Source: Variovorax sp. J22G73
GTDB lineage: Bacteria; Pseudomonadota; Gammaproteobacteria; Burkholderiales; Burkholderiaceae_C
Length of the DNA stretch: 64,000 bases
Direction of reading: 5' to 3'
Assembly: GCF_030317035.1 (NCBI RefSeq)
Contig: NZ_JASZYK010000018.1
Location: 62,001-126,000, forward strand
Under the pieces are notes generated by a model that was not told the DNA's origin, did not search any database, and saw only the letters and a program-made list of their open reading frames with translations. The translations under genes and the position numbers were made by a program. Positions 37,180 to 45,199 of the stretch are shown piece after piece (the first letter of the stretch is position 1; every line of letters starts with the position of its first letter).

Positions 37180-37775
37180 GCCATGCACTCCCTCAGCGCG
37201 CGCATGCCGCGCTGTATCCAGGACTTGACCGTGCCCAGCGGCGTCTGCAGCCGCTCGGCAATCTCGCCGTGCGAGCAGCCTTCCACGTACGCATACAGGA
37301 TGCAGTCGCGCCGCGCCGGCTCCAGGCCGCCCAGGCAGCCTTCGAGCTTGCCCAGGTCGGCGCGCAGCTCGAACGGGTCGGCCGACGAGGCATAGGCCGC
37401 CATCGCGGCCTGGTCGTCGATGGCTTCCACCGCTTCTTCGCTCACATGCACCTGACGCGCGCCGCTGCGCACCATGTTCAGCGCGGCGTTGCGCACCACG
37501 CTGTAGATCCAGCCGCGGCCTTCGCCGCGCGCGGGGTTGAAGGTTTCCGCGCGCTGCCAGATGCTGATGAAGGCGTCGTGCAGCACGTCTTCAGCCTGCT
37601 GGCGCTGGCGCACGATGCGCAGGGCCACCCCCATCAGGTAGCGGCTCTCGCGCTGGTAGAGCTGCTGGAGGGCCTGGCGGTCGCCGCGGGCGCAGGCCAT
37701 GAGTGCGGCGTCGTAGTCGAAGGGGTCTGCGGCGGGCAAGGTGGTGAGCGTCGGCGGGTTGCGGGGATCGGGCAA
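37176..37775 (-). CDS. ECF sigma factor (SigK-like)
   Basis: The 199-residue protein has the two ECF regions. Region 2 starts ALMACARGDRQALQQLYQRES with the core-binding AEDVLHDAFISIWQRA and the -10 recognition part GWIYSVVRNAALNMVR. Region 4 has ARRDCILYAYVEGCSHGEIAERLQTPLGTVKSWIQRGM, a helix-turn-helix. It overlaps the rskA-type gene and sits 51 bases downstream of the DUF3455 lipoprotein gene. Targets are not evident from this window. Confidence 0.93.
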   Translation of the reverse strand: MPDPRNPPTLTTLPAADPFDYDAALMACARGDRQALQQLYQRESRYLMGVALRIVRQRQQAEDVLHDAFISIWQRAETFNPARGEGRGWIYSVVRNAALNMVRSGARQVHVSEEAVEAIDDQAAMAAYASSADPFELRADLGKLEGCLGGLEPARRDCILYAYVEGCSHGEIAERLQTPLGTVKSWIQRGMRALRECMA

Positions 37776-37826
37776 GGGCCCGATGGTAGTCGCAGCCCCC
37801 GCCCTCGCCCCGCATTCACCCCCCGA

Positions 37827-38393
37827 TCAGGACGCCTTCCAGAAGATGTAGTCGGCCTGGTACTGCACCACTTGCTTCTGGCCCTTGGTGGCCGGCGTGC
37901 AGGGCATGGCCGCCGGTGCCACGCCGCCTTGCAGGGCCACGCGCTGGATGTAGGTCACGCCGGTCATCGCGCCCGAGCCGGTGGCGGGGTTGGCCTTGAC
38001 GAGCTGGAACGGCAGGCTCGTGGGGCCCGACGGTGCGACGGCCAGTTGCGTGGCGGTCAGCTTGGAGCCGTCGTTCGATTCCCAGGTGGCCGGCGGGCCG
38101 TAGTACTTGCCGACCTGCTTGCCGCTGCGGTCCCACAGCTTGGCGTCGGGGCCGACGAACACCCACTCGGTCTGGCCGGGGGCGTTGGCCTTGTCGCGGC
38201 ATTCGTAGGTGATGTCGCCCTTGCCCACGGTTTCCATGGCGACCTTGTTGCCGGCCGGCACCTGGATGGTCGGCGGCAGGCTCGACTGGTTGAACGCGGG
38301 TGCCATCGACATCGAGCCGCAGGCGGTGAGGAAGGCGGCGGCGGAAACGGCGCCGAGCACGGCGACGGAACGGGTGGTACGGGAGGTGTGCAT
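37827..38393 (-). CDS. DUF3455 lipoprotein
   Basis: The 188-residue product begins at ATG 38393, seven bases after AGGAG. Its signal peptide ends in a lipobox (FLTAC), so it is an exported lipoprotein with Cys as the first mature residue. The mature part (PPTIQVPAGNKVAMETVGKG, ITYECR, WVFVGPDAKLWD, GKYYGPPATWES) matches DUF3455, a family of unknown function. It is upstream of and co-directional with the sigma/anti-sigma pair. A functional link to them is possible but unproven. Confidence 0.82.
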   Translation of the reverse strand: MHTSRTTRSVAVLGAVSAAAFLTACGSMSMAPAFNQSSLPPTIQVPAGNKVAMETVGKGDITYECRDKANAPGQTEWVFVGPDAKLWDRSGKQVGKYYGPPATWESNDGSKLTATQLAVAPSGPTSLPFQLVKANPATGSGAMTGVTYIQRVALQGGVAPAAMPCTPATKGQKQVVQYQADYIFWKAS

Positions 38394-38607
38394 GGAAGTT
38401 CTCCTGGGGTGGTAGAGGGTCAGCAGCTCCTCGCTGCTGTAGGGTCTACACGCCGGGGGGCGGGTTTGGATGCAGGCAGTTTTGAAAAATTTCTGCTGCT
38501 GGTGGTTGCGGGGCTTTTTCCAGGCGGCTGGTGTGCGGCTGATGCGTGGCACGGCCCCAGAATCCGGGCCTGCGCCGCAACAACACGCCCACGAAAGCCC
38601 CCCGCCC

Positions 38608-39018
38608 ATGAAGCCACGATACGGCTCGATGCTCATCGCGCTCAGCACTCTCTTCCTTGCGACAGCGCCCGCCTGGGCCGATGGCACCGTCAGCTTCGAG
38701 TCGGACATTCGGCCGCTGCTCAAGGCCAGGCCGGCGTTCGAGAAGTTCGTGCTCGGCACGCTGAAGATCGACGACGCCGGCTCAGGCGTGCGCATCTCCG
38801 ATGCGGCGATGCCGCACCTGGGCGGCGCGCGCATGGGGCCCTACGAGTTCCGGGCGGTGTGGCACGGCGACAGCGGCGATGTGCCGGTGACCCTCATCGT
38901 CGACACCGACACCAAGTTCCTCGACAAGGCCGGGCGGGAGATCACCACCGGCTCGCTGAAACAGGCGGTGAAGCTGACGGAGACGTTCAGCGCGATCGAG
39001 ATTGCGCCGGCGCGTTGA
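38608..39018 (+). CDS. Small exported protein of unknown function (136 aa)
   Basis: The ATG at 38608 gives a signal peptide (MKPRYGSMLIALSTLFLATAPAWADG) with an AWA cleavage site. The mature domain is about 112 residues (TVSFESDIRPLLKARPAFEKFVLGTL; GGARMGPYEFRAVWHGDSGD; LIVDTDTKFLDKAGREI) and looks like an alpha/beta periplasmic domain. No family is recognised. There is no good ribosome site, so the start rests on the signal peptide. It is divergent from the DUF3455 gene and convergent with the broken transporter gene that follows. Confidence 0.65.
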   Translation: MKPRYGSMLIALSTLFLATAPAWADGTVSFESDIRPLLKARPAFEKFVLGTLKIDDAGSGVRISDAAMPHLGGARMGPYEFRAVWHGDSGDVPVTLIVDTDTKFLDKAGREITTGSLKQAVKLTETFSAIEIAPAR

Positions 39019-39028
39019 ACCGCGGCAA

Positions 39029-39454
39029 TTACCCCTTCCCCCGAATCACCTGCGCCAACAACGTCAGCACCGCAAACCCCAGCATCACCCCCACGCCCGG
39101 ATACAGCATCGCCAGCGCCGTGCCCGGCCCGATCGCCGCCGTCAGCACCGCCAGCCCGCAGGCGCCGCCCACCTGCAGCGAGCTGTTCAGCAGCCCGGCG
39201 GCCAGCCCTTGCTCTTCATCGGCGACGCCCGTGGTGCCGGCCACCATCAGCGCGGAGATGCTCAGCGCAAAGCCCGCGCCCCACAGCACCGAGGCCGGCA
39301 GCAGCACGCCCCACAAATCGGGCTCGGGGCCGATGCCGAACATCAGCAGGTAGCACGGCACGAAGGCCGACAGCCCCGCCAGCAGCACCAGCGCCATTTG
39401 CCACGGCGCCCAGCCCTGGATGTTCTGCAGGTACAGCGCCACCAGAAACTGGAA
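39029..39454 (-). pseudogene. C-terminal fragment of an MFS (DHA2-type) transporter
   Basis: On the minus strand, about 142 residues ending at 39029 form the last third of a 14-helix MFS drug exporter: FQFLVALYLQNIQGWAPWQMA, LLMFGIGPEPDLWGVLLPAS, EEQGLAAGLLNSSLQVGGA, then closing helices (PGVGVMLGFAVLTLLAQVI). No N-terminal part is joined to it: upstream of 39454 the sequence changes abruptly into an antisense transposase tail. It is therefore a truncated, presumably dead gene. Confidence 0.75.
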
Positions 39455-39467
39455 GGTTGCTGGAGTG

Positions 39468-39677
39468 CCCGATGAGGGCCAGCGGCTACGCAACCGCAAC
39501 AAGTCCAAGGTGCGCGCGCAGGTCGAGCACGTGTTCGGTGTCGTCAAGAGACTGTGGGGCTTCAGCAAGGTCCGATACCGTGGACTTCACAAGAACGCGA
39601 CCAGGGCATTCACGGCCCTTGCGCTGGCCAACATCTACAAGAGCCGAGGGCTGCTGTTGGTGCGAGTGCGCCCGTAA
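39468..39677 (+). mobile_element. IS5-family transposase C-terminal remnant
   Basis: In the plus frame ending at TAA 39677, the last 70 residues (NRNKSKVRAQVEHVFGVVKR, YRGLHKNATRAFTALALANI, YKSRGLLL) are a typical IS5-type transposase C-terminus. It carries the VEHVF segment and the last catalytic-region Glu. The N-terminus, the first two catalytic Asp residues and both terminal inverted repeats are missing or unrecognisable. It lies inside the remains of the MFS transporter gene, so it is a decayed insertion. Confidence 0.8.
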
Positions 39678-39684
39678 AACGCAG

Positions 39685-39765
39685 AAGGCCGCCGAAAGCA
39701 GCGCGCCGATGCACAGACACGGCAAAAACCGCCATCCCTGAGTGCCGATCAGCGCAATCCAAAGC
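39685..39765 (-). pseudogene. Possible upstream piece of the interrupted MFS gene
   Basis: On the minus strand, right of the transposase tail, a short frame reads LWIALIGTQGWRFLPCLCIG followed by ALLSAAFCVLRA. Its hydrophobic pattern and the GTQGW motif are what one expects of the helix just before the FRNxxF...LYLQ region of DHA2-type carriers, that is, the segment preceding the fragment at 39029-39454. If so, the IS5 remnant sits within one former gene. The evidence is a single helix, so confidence is low. Confidence 0.35.
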
Positions 39766-39772
39766 GTGCAGC

Positions 39773-40075
39773 ATGCTCGATGCAGAAAAAGGGGGGCTAC
39801 TTCAGCGTAGCCCTAAAGCGCAGGCAAGCTGGCTAAAGCAGTTGTTATCGCAGAGCACTGGAAAAAAATTTGAGACACGCCCAGTCATCGTTTTTCCGGG
39901 TTGGTTTGTGGCTAACTCGGGCGGCTTTCGCGATCTATGGGTCTTAGAGCCCAAAGCCTTGCCGTCATTCCTTCAGAACGAGCCCGCCCGCCTCTCTGCC
40001 GAAGAGATCAATCTCGCGAGCTTTCATCTTTCCAGATTGATTCGAGCCACTGAACGAGAACGCAATCCAAGCTGA
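39773..40075 (+). pseudogene. C-terminal fragment of a NERD-domain protein
   Basis: About 100 residues ending at 40075 (QRSPKAQASWLKQLLSQSTG, RPVIVFPGWFVANSGGF, VLEPKALPSFLQNEPARLSA, FHLSRLIRATER) match the second half of NERD, nuclease-related domain, proteins. The catalytic N-terminal half is absent. A small hairpin (GGGCTAC 39794-39800, GTAGCCC 39807-39813) lies at its left edge. Base composition is visibly more A/T-rich than the surroundings, suggesting transfer. Probably a non-functional remnant, though an ATG at 39773 could still open a short frame. Confidence 0.6.
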
Positions 40076-40170
40076 TTGTTGATCTATCCGCAACTATCTT
40101 CTGCCCCATCCCCCCTTAATCCGCAAAGGTATCCGCAAGACACTCCTCCCATCCCAAGAAGGAGTGCCCC

Positions 40171-41373
40171 ATGCCAATCGCCCTACTCGCGCTGACCCTC
40201 AGCGCCTTCGCCATCGGGACGACCGAGTTCGTCATCGTTGGCCTCATTCCCACCGTCGCTGCCGACCTCGGCATCGGCCTTCCCTCGGCCGGCCTGCTGG
40301 TCAGCCTCTACGCGCTGGGCGTCGCCATTGGCGCGCCGGTGCTCACCGCCCTCACGGGCAAGCTGCCGCGCAAGGCGCTGCTGCTCGGGCTCATGGCGCT
40401 GTTCACGGTCGGCAACCTGCTGGCGTGGAAGGCGCCCAGCTATGAATCGCTGATTGCCGCCCGCGTGCTCACGGGCCTGGCGCACGGCGTGTTCTTCTCC
40501 ATCGGCTCCACCATCGCCACGGGCCTGGTGCCCAAGGAAAAGGCGGCGAGCGCCATCGCGGTGATGTTCACGGGCCTCACGGTCGCGCTGGTCACGGGCG
40601 TGCCGCTGGGCACGTTCATCGGGCAGCACTTCGGCTGGCGCGAAACCTTCCTGGCCGTGTCGGCGCTGGGTGTTGTCGCGTTCATCGGCAGCTGGATCTT
40701 CGTGCCCTCCAACATCCGCCACACGCCGCCCGCCTCGCTGGCGCAGCAAGCCAAGGTGCTGGCGGAGCCGCGCTTGCTGCTGGTGTATGCCAAGACGGCC
40801 ATCGGCTACGGCGGCTCGTTCATTCCGTTCACGTTCCTGGCGCCCATCCTCACCGACGTGTCGGGCTTCAGCGCGGGCGCGGTGGGCTGGGTGATGCTGG
40901 TGTACGGCGTGTCGGTGGCGGTGGGCAACATCTGGGGCGGCAAGCTGGCCGACCGGCTGGGCCCCATTCCGGCGCTGAAGATCATCTTCGCGCTGCTGGC
41001 CGCGGTGCTTCTGGTCTTCAACTTCGCGGCGCCGCACAAGTGGCTGGCGCTGCTGGCGGTGATGATGTGGGGCGCGGTGGCCTTCGGCAACGTGCCGGGC
41101 CTGCAGGTGTACGTGGTGAAGCAGGCCGAGCGCTTCACGCCGCAGGCGGTGGACGTGGCCTCGGGCCTGAACATCGCGGCCTTCAACCTGGGCATTGCCG
41201 GCGCGGCCTGGGCCGGCGGCCTCATCGTGACGCACCTGGGCCTGATGCACACGCCCTGGATCGGCGCGCTGGTGGTGCTGGTGTCTCTGGCGCTCACGCA
41301 ATGGAGCGGCTCGCTCGACCGCCGTGCCGGCATTCCGGTGCGGGCGGCGGGTGCGGTGCCGGTCGGGCACTGA
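40171..41373 (+). CDS. MFS transporter, DHA1 (AraJ/YdhP-like) family
   Basis: The 400-residue product has twelve hydrophobic helices and starts MPIALLALTLSAFAIGTTEF, the family entry of sugar-efflux and multidrug exporters (AraJ, YdhP, NepI). The loop-2/3 motif appears as TGKLPRKALL and motif C as GLTVALVTGVPLGTFIG. AAGGAG lies upstream of the ATG. It is 54 bases before an aldo-keto reductase gene in the same direction, probably one unit. The substrate cannot be told from sequence. It starts a four-gene run that follows the scar region. Confidence 0.88.
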   Translation: MPIALLALTLSAFAIGTTEFVIVGLIPTVAADLGIGLPSAGLLVSLYALGVAIGAPVLTALTGKLPRKALLLGLMALFTVGNLLAWKAPSYESLIAARVLTGLAHGVFFSIGSTIATGLVPKEKAASAIAVMFTGLTVALVTGVPLGTFIGQHFGWRETFLAVSALGVVAFIGSWIFVPSNIRHTPPASLAQQAKVLAEPRLLLVYAKTAIGYGGSFIPFTFLAPILTDVSGFSAGAVGWVMLVYGVSVAVGNIWGGKLADRLGPIPALKIIFALLAAVLLVFNFAAPHKWLALLAVMMWGAVAFGNVPGLQVYVVKQAERFTPQAVDVASGLNIAAFNLGIAGAAWAGGLIVTHLGLMHTPWIGALVVLVSLALTQWSGSLDRRAGIPVRAAGAVPVGH

Positions 41374-41427
41374 GCCGCTTCGTTTCTCTCGACCTCATTC
41401 TTTTCTTTCAACGCACAAGGACAACAC

Positions 41428-42243
41428 ATGAACACGAACAACCCCATTCCCGCCTTCGGCCTCGGCACCTTCCGCCTGAAGGGCCAGGTGGTCATCGACT
41501 CGGTGAAGAACGGCCTCGACGTGGGCTACCGCGTGATCGACACGGCGCAGATCTACGGCAACGAAGCCGACGTGGGCCAGGCCATTGCCGAGAGCGGCGT
41601 GGCCCGCAAAGACCTGTTCATCACCACCAAGATCTGGACCGACAACTACGCCGCCGCCAAGCTGGTGCCCAGCCTGAAAGACAGCCTGGCCAAGCTGCGC
41701 ACAACCCAAGTGGACCTGACGCTGATCCACTGGCCCTCGCCCGGCAACGCGGTGCCGGTGGCGGAGTTCATGGGCGCGCTGGCCGAGGCCAAGGCGCAGG
41801 GGCTCACGAAGCACATCGGCGTGTCCAACTTCAACATCGCGCTCATGAAGGAAGCCATCGCGGCAGTGGGCGCGCAGAACATCGCCACAAACCAGGTCGA
41901 GCTGCACCCCTACCTGCAGAACCGCAAGGTGGCGGAGTTCGCAAAGAGCCAGGGCATCCACATCACCTCGTATATGACGCTGGCCTACGGCAAGGTGCTG
42001 AACGACCCGGTGGTCGAGGCCATTGCCAAGGCGCACGGCGCCACGGCGGCGCAGGTGGTGCTGGCGTGGGCGATGCAACTGGGCTACGCGGTGATTCCGT
42101 CGTCCACGAAGCGCGCGAACCTCGAAGGCAACCTGAAGGCGCAGCAGCTGAAGCTGACCGACGCCGACATGGCGCAGATGGCCGCGCTGGACCGCAACGA
42201 GCGCCTGACCGACCCGGCCGGCCTGTCGCCGGCGTGGGACTGA
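41428..42243 (+). CDS. Aldo-keto reductase (DkgB/2,5-diketo-D-gluconate reductase type)
   Basis: This is an NADPH-dependent carbonyl reductase with a TIM-barrel fold. The 271-residue protein carries the tetrad: Asp in DTAQIYGNE, Tyr in the same segment, Lys in ITTKIW and His in LIHWPSP. The cofactor region is [15 protein letters not shown]. DkgB-type enzymes reduce methylglyoxal and diketogluconate. No catabolic partner reveals the natural substrate. It lies between the DHA1 exporter and the MoaF-like gene (11-base gap). Confidence 0.9.
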   Translation: MNTNNPIPAFGLGTFRLKGQVVIDSVKNGLDVGYRVIDTAQIYGNEADVGQAIAESGVARKDLFITTKIWTDNYAAAKLVPSLKDSLAKLRTTQVDLTLIHWPSPGNAVPVAEFMGALAEAKAQGLTKHIGVSNFNIALMKEAIAAVGAQNIATNQVELHPYLQNRKVAEFAKSQGIHITSYMTLAYGKVLNDPVVEAIAKAHGATAAQVVLAWAMQLGYAVIPSSTKRANLEGNLKAQQLKLTDADMAQMAALDRNERLTDPAGLSPAWD

Positions 42244-42254
42244 GCGGCAACGCC

Positions 42255-42623
42255 ATGAGCAACGACATGGGAACCGCTTTGCCCTCCCTGCCCACCTTGC
42301 CCACCTTGCCGTTCGCTGGTCGCACCTTCGAAGTGCGCTACGGCGACACGATGACGGCGCTGAACATCTACGCCGCCGACGGCCACACGATGCGCTACGA
42401 GGTCACGGCCGGCCCCTTCACCGGCGCGACCGCCGAGGTGCGGTACCAAAGCGAGCAGCTCGCGCCGGGGCTCTACGCGCTGTCGTGGCAAGAGGCCGAC
42501 AAGGGCACGGTGGTGCACGTGGACGACTTCGAGGCCGGGCAATCGCGCTCGTACTACACCACGGCCGCGCATGAGTTCGTGCGCATGGCGGGCACGCTGC
42601 GCGAAGTGAAGGCAACGGCGTGA
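42255..42623 (+). CDS. MoaF-like lipocalin-type protein (122 aa)
   Basis: After a Leu/Pro/Thr-rich N-terminus (LPSLPTLPTLPF), the product reads FAGRTFEVRYGDTMTALNIY, HTMRYEVTAGPF, LYALSWQEADKGTVVHVDDF. This matches the beta-barrel MoaF/calycin-like domain. MoaF proteins were named from molybdenum regulation, but most relatives have no proven role. The gene is in an apparent operon between the aldo-keto reductase and an LLM-class flavin oxidoreductase, and its stop overlaps the next start. Confidence 0.65.
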   Translation: MSNDMGTALPSLPTLPTLPFAGRTFEVRYGDTMTALNIYAADGHTMRYEVTAGPFTGATAEVRYQSEQLAPGLYALSWQEADKGTVVHVDDFEAGQSRSYYTTAAHEFVRMAGTLREVKATA

Positions 42624-43618
42624 TGAGCAGCCCGATGCATGGCGCGCTGCAATCGCTGGTGTCGTCGAACGGCGCGGGCCCGAGCATCGGGCTGGAGCTG
42701 CCGCTGGACAACGACTGGTCGCCCGCACGCGAAGCCGCTCGCCGCGCCGAGGGCGATGCGGGCAGGCCCTTCGGCGTGCCCGACCTCGCGCAGCACGCGC
42801 GGCTCGCGAAGCTGGCCGACCGGCTGGGCTTTCGTGCGCTGTGGGCGCGCGACGTGCCGCTGTACGACCCGTCGTTCGGCGACGCAGCGCAGGTGTTCGA
42901 GGTGTTCAGCTACCTGGGCTACCTGGCGGGCGTTACGCAGCGCATCTTGCTGGGCACCGCCGCGGTGGTGCTGCCGCTGCGCGAGCCGGTGCTCACGCTG
43001 AAGTCGGCCGCCACGGTCGACCAGCTGAGCAACGGTCGCCTGCTGCTGGGCGTGGCCAGCGGCGACCGGCCGGTGGAGTACCCGATTTTCGAGCGCGACT
43101 TTGCCTCGCGCGGCGAGCGCTTCAGGGAACAGGTGGCGATGGTGCGTAGCTGGGCTTCGGGTAGCCTGCCCGCAGGCATCGAGCTCCTGCCGCGCCCTGC
43201 GCAGCCGCTGCCTTTGCTGGTGGCGGGCCTCGCGCAGCAAACGCCCGAGTGGATCGGCGCGCACATGGACGGCTGCCTCGCCTACCCCGGCACGCCGGAA
43301 GACCACGCGCGGCGTTCGGCGCAGTGGCGCGCCGTGACAGCGCCCACGGGCGAAGGCACACCCAAGCTCAAGCCGTACATCAGCTTCATTCACCTCGACC
43401 TGGCCGACGACGCCAACGCGCCGCTGGAGCGCTACCGCTTCGGCGGGCGCATGGGCCGGCACGCGCTGGTGCACGAGCTGGCTGCGCTGCATGCGGCGGG
43501 CGTGCAGCACGTGGCGCTGCACATGCGGCGCAACCAGCGGCCGGTGGACGAGACGATGCAGGAAATCGGGGAGTTCGTGCTGCCGGTGTTCCACACGGCG
43601 CAGGCTGTGGCTGCCTGA
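42623..43618 (+). CDS. LLM-class flavin-dependent oxidoreductase
   Basis: Luciferase-like monooxygenases use reduced FMN or F420 and oxygen. The product has 331 residues from ATG 42623, which overlaps the previous stop (TGATG); a GTG three bases earlier is possible. Recognisable segments are ADRLGFRALWARDVPLYDP, GTAAVVLPLREPVLTLKSAATVD, SNGRLLLGVASGDRPVEYPIF and RPAQPLPLLVAG. They fit the short bacterial TIGR03571-like subfamily. Context suggests oxidative modification of a small molecule also handled by the reductase and exporter upstream, but this is inference. Confidence 0.82.
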   Translation: MSSPMHGALQSLVSSNGAGPSIGLELPLDNDWSPAREAARRAEGDAGRPFGVPDLAQHARLAKLADRLGFRALWARDVPLYDPSFGDAAQVFEVFSYLGYLAGVTQRILLGTAAVVLPLREPVLTLKSAATVDQLSNGRLLLGVASGDRPVEYPIFERDFASRGERFREQVAMVRSWASGSLPAGIELLPRPAQPLPLLVAGLAQQTPEWIGAHMDGCLAYPGTPEDHARRSAQWRAVTAPTGEGTPKLKPYISFIHLDLADDANAPLERYRFGGRMGRHALVHELAALHAAGVQHVALHMRRNQRPVDETMQEIGEFVLPVFHTAQAVAA

Positions 43619-43646
43619 GCGGCTGACTGCGGCTGAAGAACCAACG

Positions 43647-43916
43647 TCAGCAAGCCGATTCCGGCATCTCCACCCCCTGCACGACGAAGAAGCGCTGCAT
43701 ACCGTCCAGCGTGTCGAAGAAGCCCTTCTTCGACCTTCGCAACGGCGTGCCGTCGCTCAGCCTGTAGCTGATCGCGCCCCTCACGGCCGGGTAGCGCTTG
43801 GAAATGCTCACGCGGTACAGGCACTCCGTGTACTCGAGCACGGTGGCAGTCTTGTCGAGCGCATCGACGACCTCGAAGCGCCCGGTTTCCTGCAGCACGG
43901 ATTCATAGGTGGACAT
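43647..43916 (-). CDS. Hypothetical protein (89 aa)
   Basis: The ATG at 43916 gives MSTYESVLQETGRFEVVDAL; eight residues upstream in frame are less likely. The protein is a mixed alpha/beta sequence with a basic middle (SISKRYPAVRGAISYRL) and a short Lys/Arg cluster (RRSKKGF). It ends in EMPESAC. No export signal, membrane segment or family is recognised. It is convergent with the flavin oxidoreductase gene (28-base gap). Confidence 0.6.
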   Translation of the reverse strand: MSTYESVLQETGRFEVVDALDKTATVLEYTECLYRVSISKRYPAVRGAISYRLSDGTPLRRSKKGFFDTLDGMQRFFVVQGVEMPESAC

Positions 43917-44234
43917 GGGTGTTTTGTCGCTCCGTCGCAAAACACGTGAACCGCCGAAAGCGCCCTGCTGGAGTAGGACGGCGCCCCGCGCGCACTCGCA
44001 GCCAGCAGCGCGCCGCGCAGGGCTGACACGAGTGTTTCAGTTCAGAAACTCCCCAGTTATCACCGTTGTGAAACAGGTGCCGTGCCATCCTCGCGCCGAG
44101 TTGCATCGGGGGTCGCCATGCGCGCCATCTCGCGTCAGTTGCGCGTCGATTGCGCGTCATCAAGCGATGCCCTCACGGGTGTTCTTTCAGTCTTCTTCCG
44201 TCTTTCTTCCAACCATGACAGCCGAGGAGTTGCT

Positions 44235-45152
44235 ATGCAGCTGGGACGAGTGATGCGCCGGATGGTGTCTGCCTTCGGGTGGGCGTTTGCGTTGGCCGTG
44301 GTCAGTTGCGGCGGCGGGGGCGGGGGTGGCGGCGGAGCCGCGTTGCCGGTGCTGCCTGTTGCGCCCGCCACCCCCGCGGCCCAGCCCGCGGCGCCACCGG
44401 CGGAGCCTGTCGCGGAGCCCGCGCAGCCTTCGACGGCCCCGGGGCGCGTGGTGTCCGACACCATCACCTCGGCCAAGACGGGGGCGACGTATCCGCTGCA
44501 GATCTACCTGCCGGCCTCCTACGACACCGGCAGCACCGCGTACCCGGTGATCTACGCGATGGACGGCGACGCCATCTTCAACCCGCCCGGCACGCGCTTC
44601 GACAACTTCAGGCAAACGCTGGACACGCGCCACACGCAGGCGGTAATGGTCGGCATCGGCGGCACCTCGCGCCGCGAGACGGACTACCTGCTGCCCGGCG
44701 CGCGGTCGTACCACGACTTTCTGACGCAGGAGCTGGTGCCCTTCATCGAGGCCAAATACCGCGCCGACACCAAGAAGCGCATGCTCACCGGCCTCTCGCT
44801 GAGCGGCAGCATGGCGGGCGTCGCGCTGCTGCTGGAGGGCGCGAGCGGCACGCTGACCTTCTCCTACTTTCTGTCGTTCGAAGGCTCCTTCGATTCGCAG
44901 ACCGACCAGAACAACGACCTGGAGCAGAAGATGTTCGACGCGCTGGCCGGCAAGCCGCTGCCCGCCACGCTGATGCTCACGCGCTGCGACAACCCGCGCG
45001 AGTGCAACTTCGGCAACGTCGACGACATGTACAAGCGGCTGCTGGCGCGGGCGTACCCGCAGTTCGTGGTCACGGAAACGACGTACAGCACCATTCACGT
45101 GGCGACCGACATTCCCTCGTTCAACGACGCGGTCACCAAGCTGCTGCCGTAG
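44235..45152 (+). CDS. Putative lipoprotein esterase (alpha/beta hydrolase, IroE/esterase-D type)
   Basis: The 305-residue product starts at ATG 44235, after GAGGAG. The signal sequence ends in a lipobox AVVSC (Cys25), followed directly by nine glycines and a Pro/Ala-rich linker (about 35-70), so the enzyme would be tethered to a membrane by a flexible stalk. The hydrolase domain begins YPLQIYLPASYDTGS, has the nucleophile motif GLSLSGS, and a C-terminal His in YSTIHVATDIPS. It resembles the esterase-D/siderophore-esterase family. The 294 bases upstream contain no other gene and no clear promoter. Confidence 0.8.
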   Translation: MQLGRVMRRMVSAFGWAFALAVVSCGGGGGGGGGAALPVLPVAPATPAAQPAAPPAEPVAEPAQPSTAPGRVVSDTITSAKTGATYPLQIYLPASYDTGSTAYPVIYAMDGDAIFNPPGTRFDNFRQTLDTRHTQAVMVGIGGTSRRETDYLLPGARSYHDFLTQELVPFIEAKYRADTKKRMLTGLSLSGSMAGVALLLEGASGTLTFSYFLSFEGSFDSQTDQNNDLEQKMFDALAGKPLPATLMLTRCDNPRECNFGNVDDMYKRLLARAYPQFVVTETTYSTIHVATDIPSFNDAVTKLLP

Positions 45153-45199
45153 CGCTTGGCCTACCCTGGCATGCATGGCGGTGTGCGAGCATCGCGCGC

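Noticed and set aside
39554-39772. N-terminal part of the long frame ending in the NERD tail
   Set aside because: It is another frame of the transposase remnant and has no NERD similarity before about 39800.
44300-44450. Glycine tract as a phase-variable homopolymer
   Set aside because: The glycine codons alternate GGC, GGG, GGT and GGA, so the DNA is not a mononucleotide run long enough to expect frequent frameshifting.
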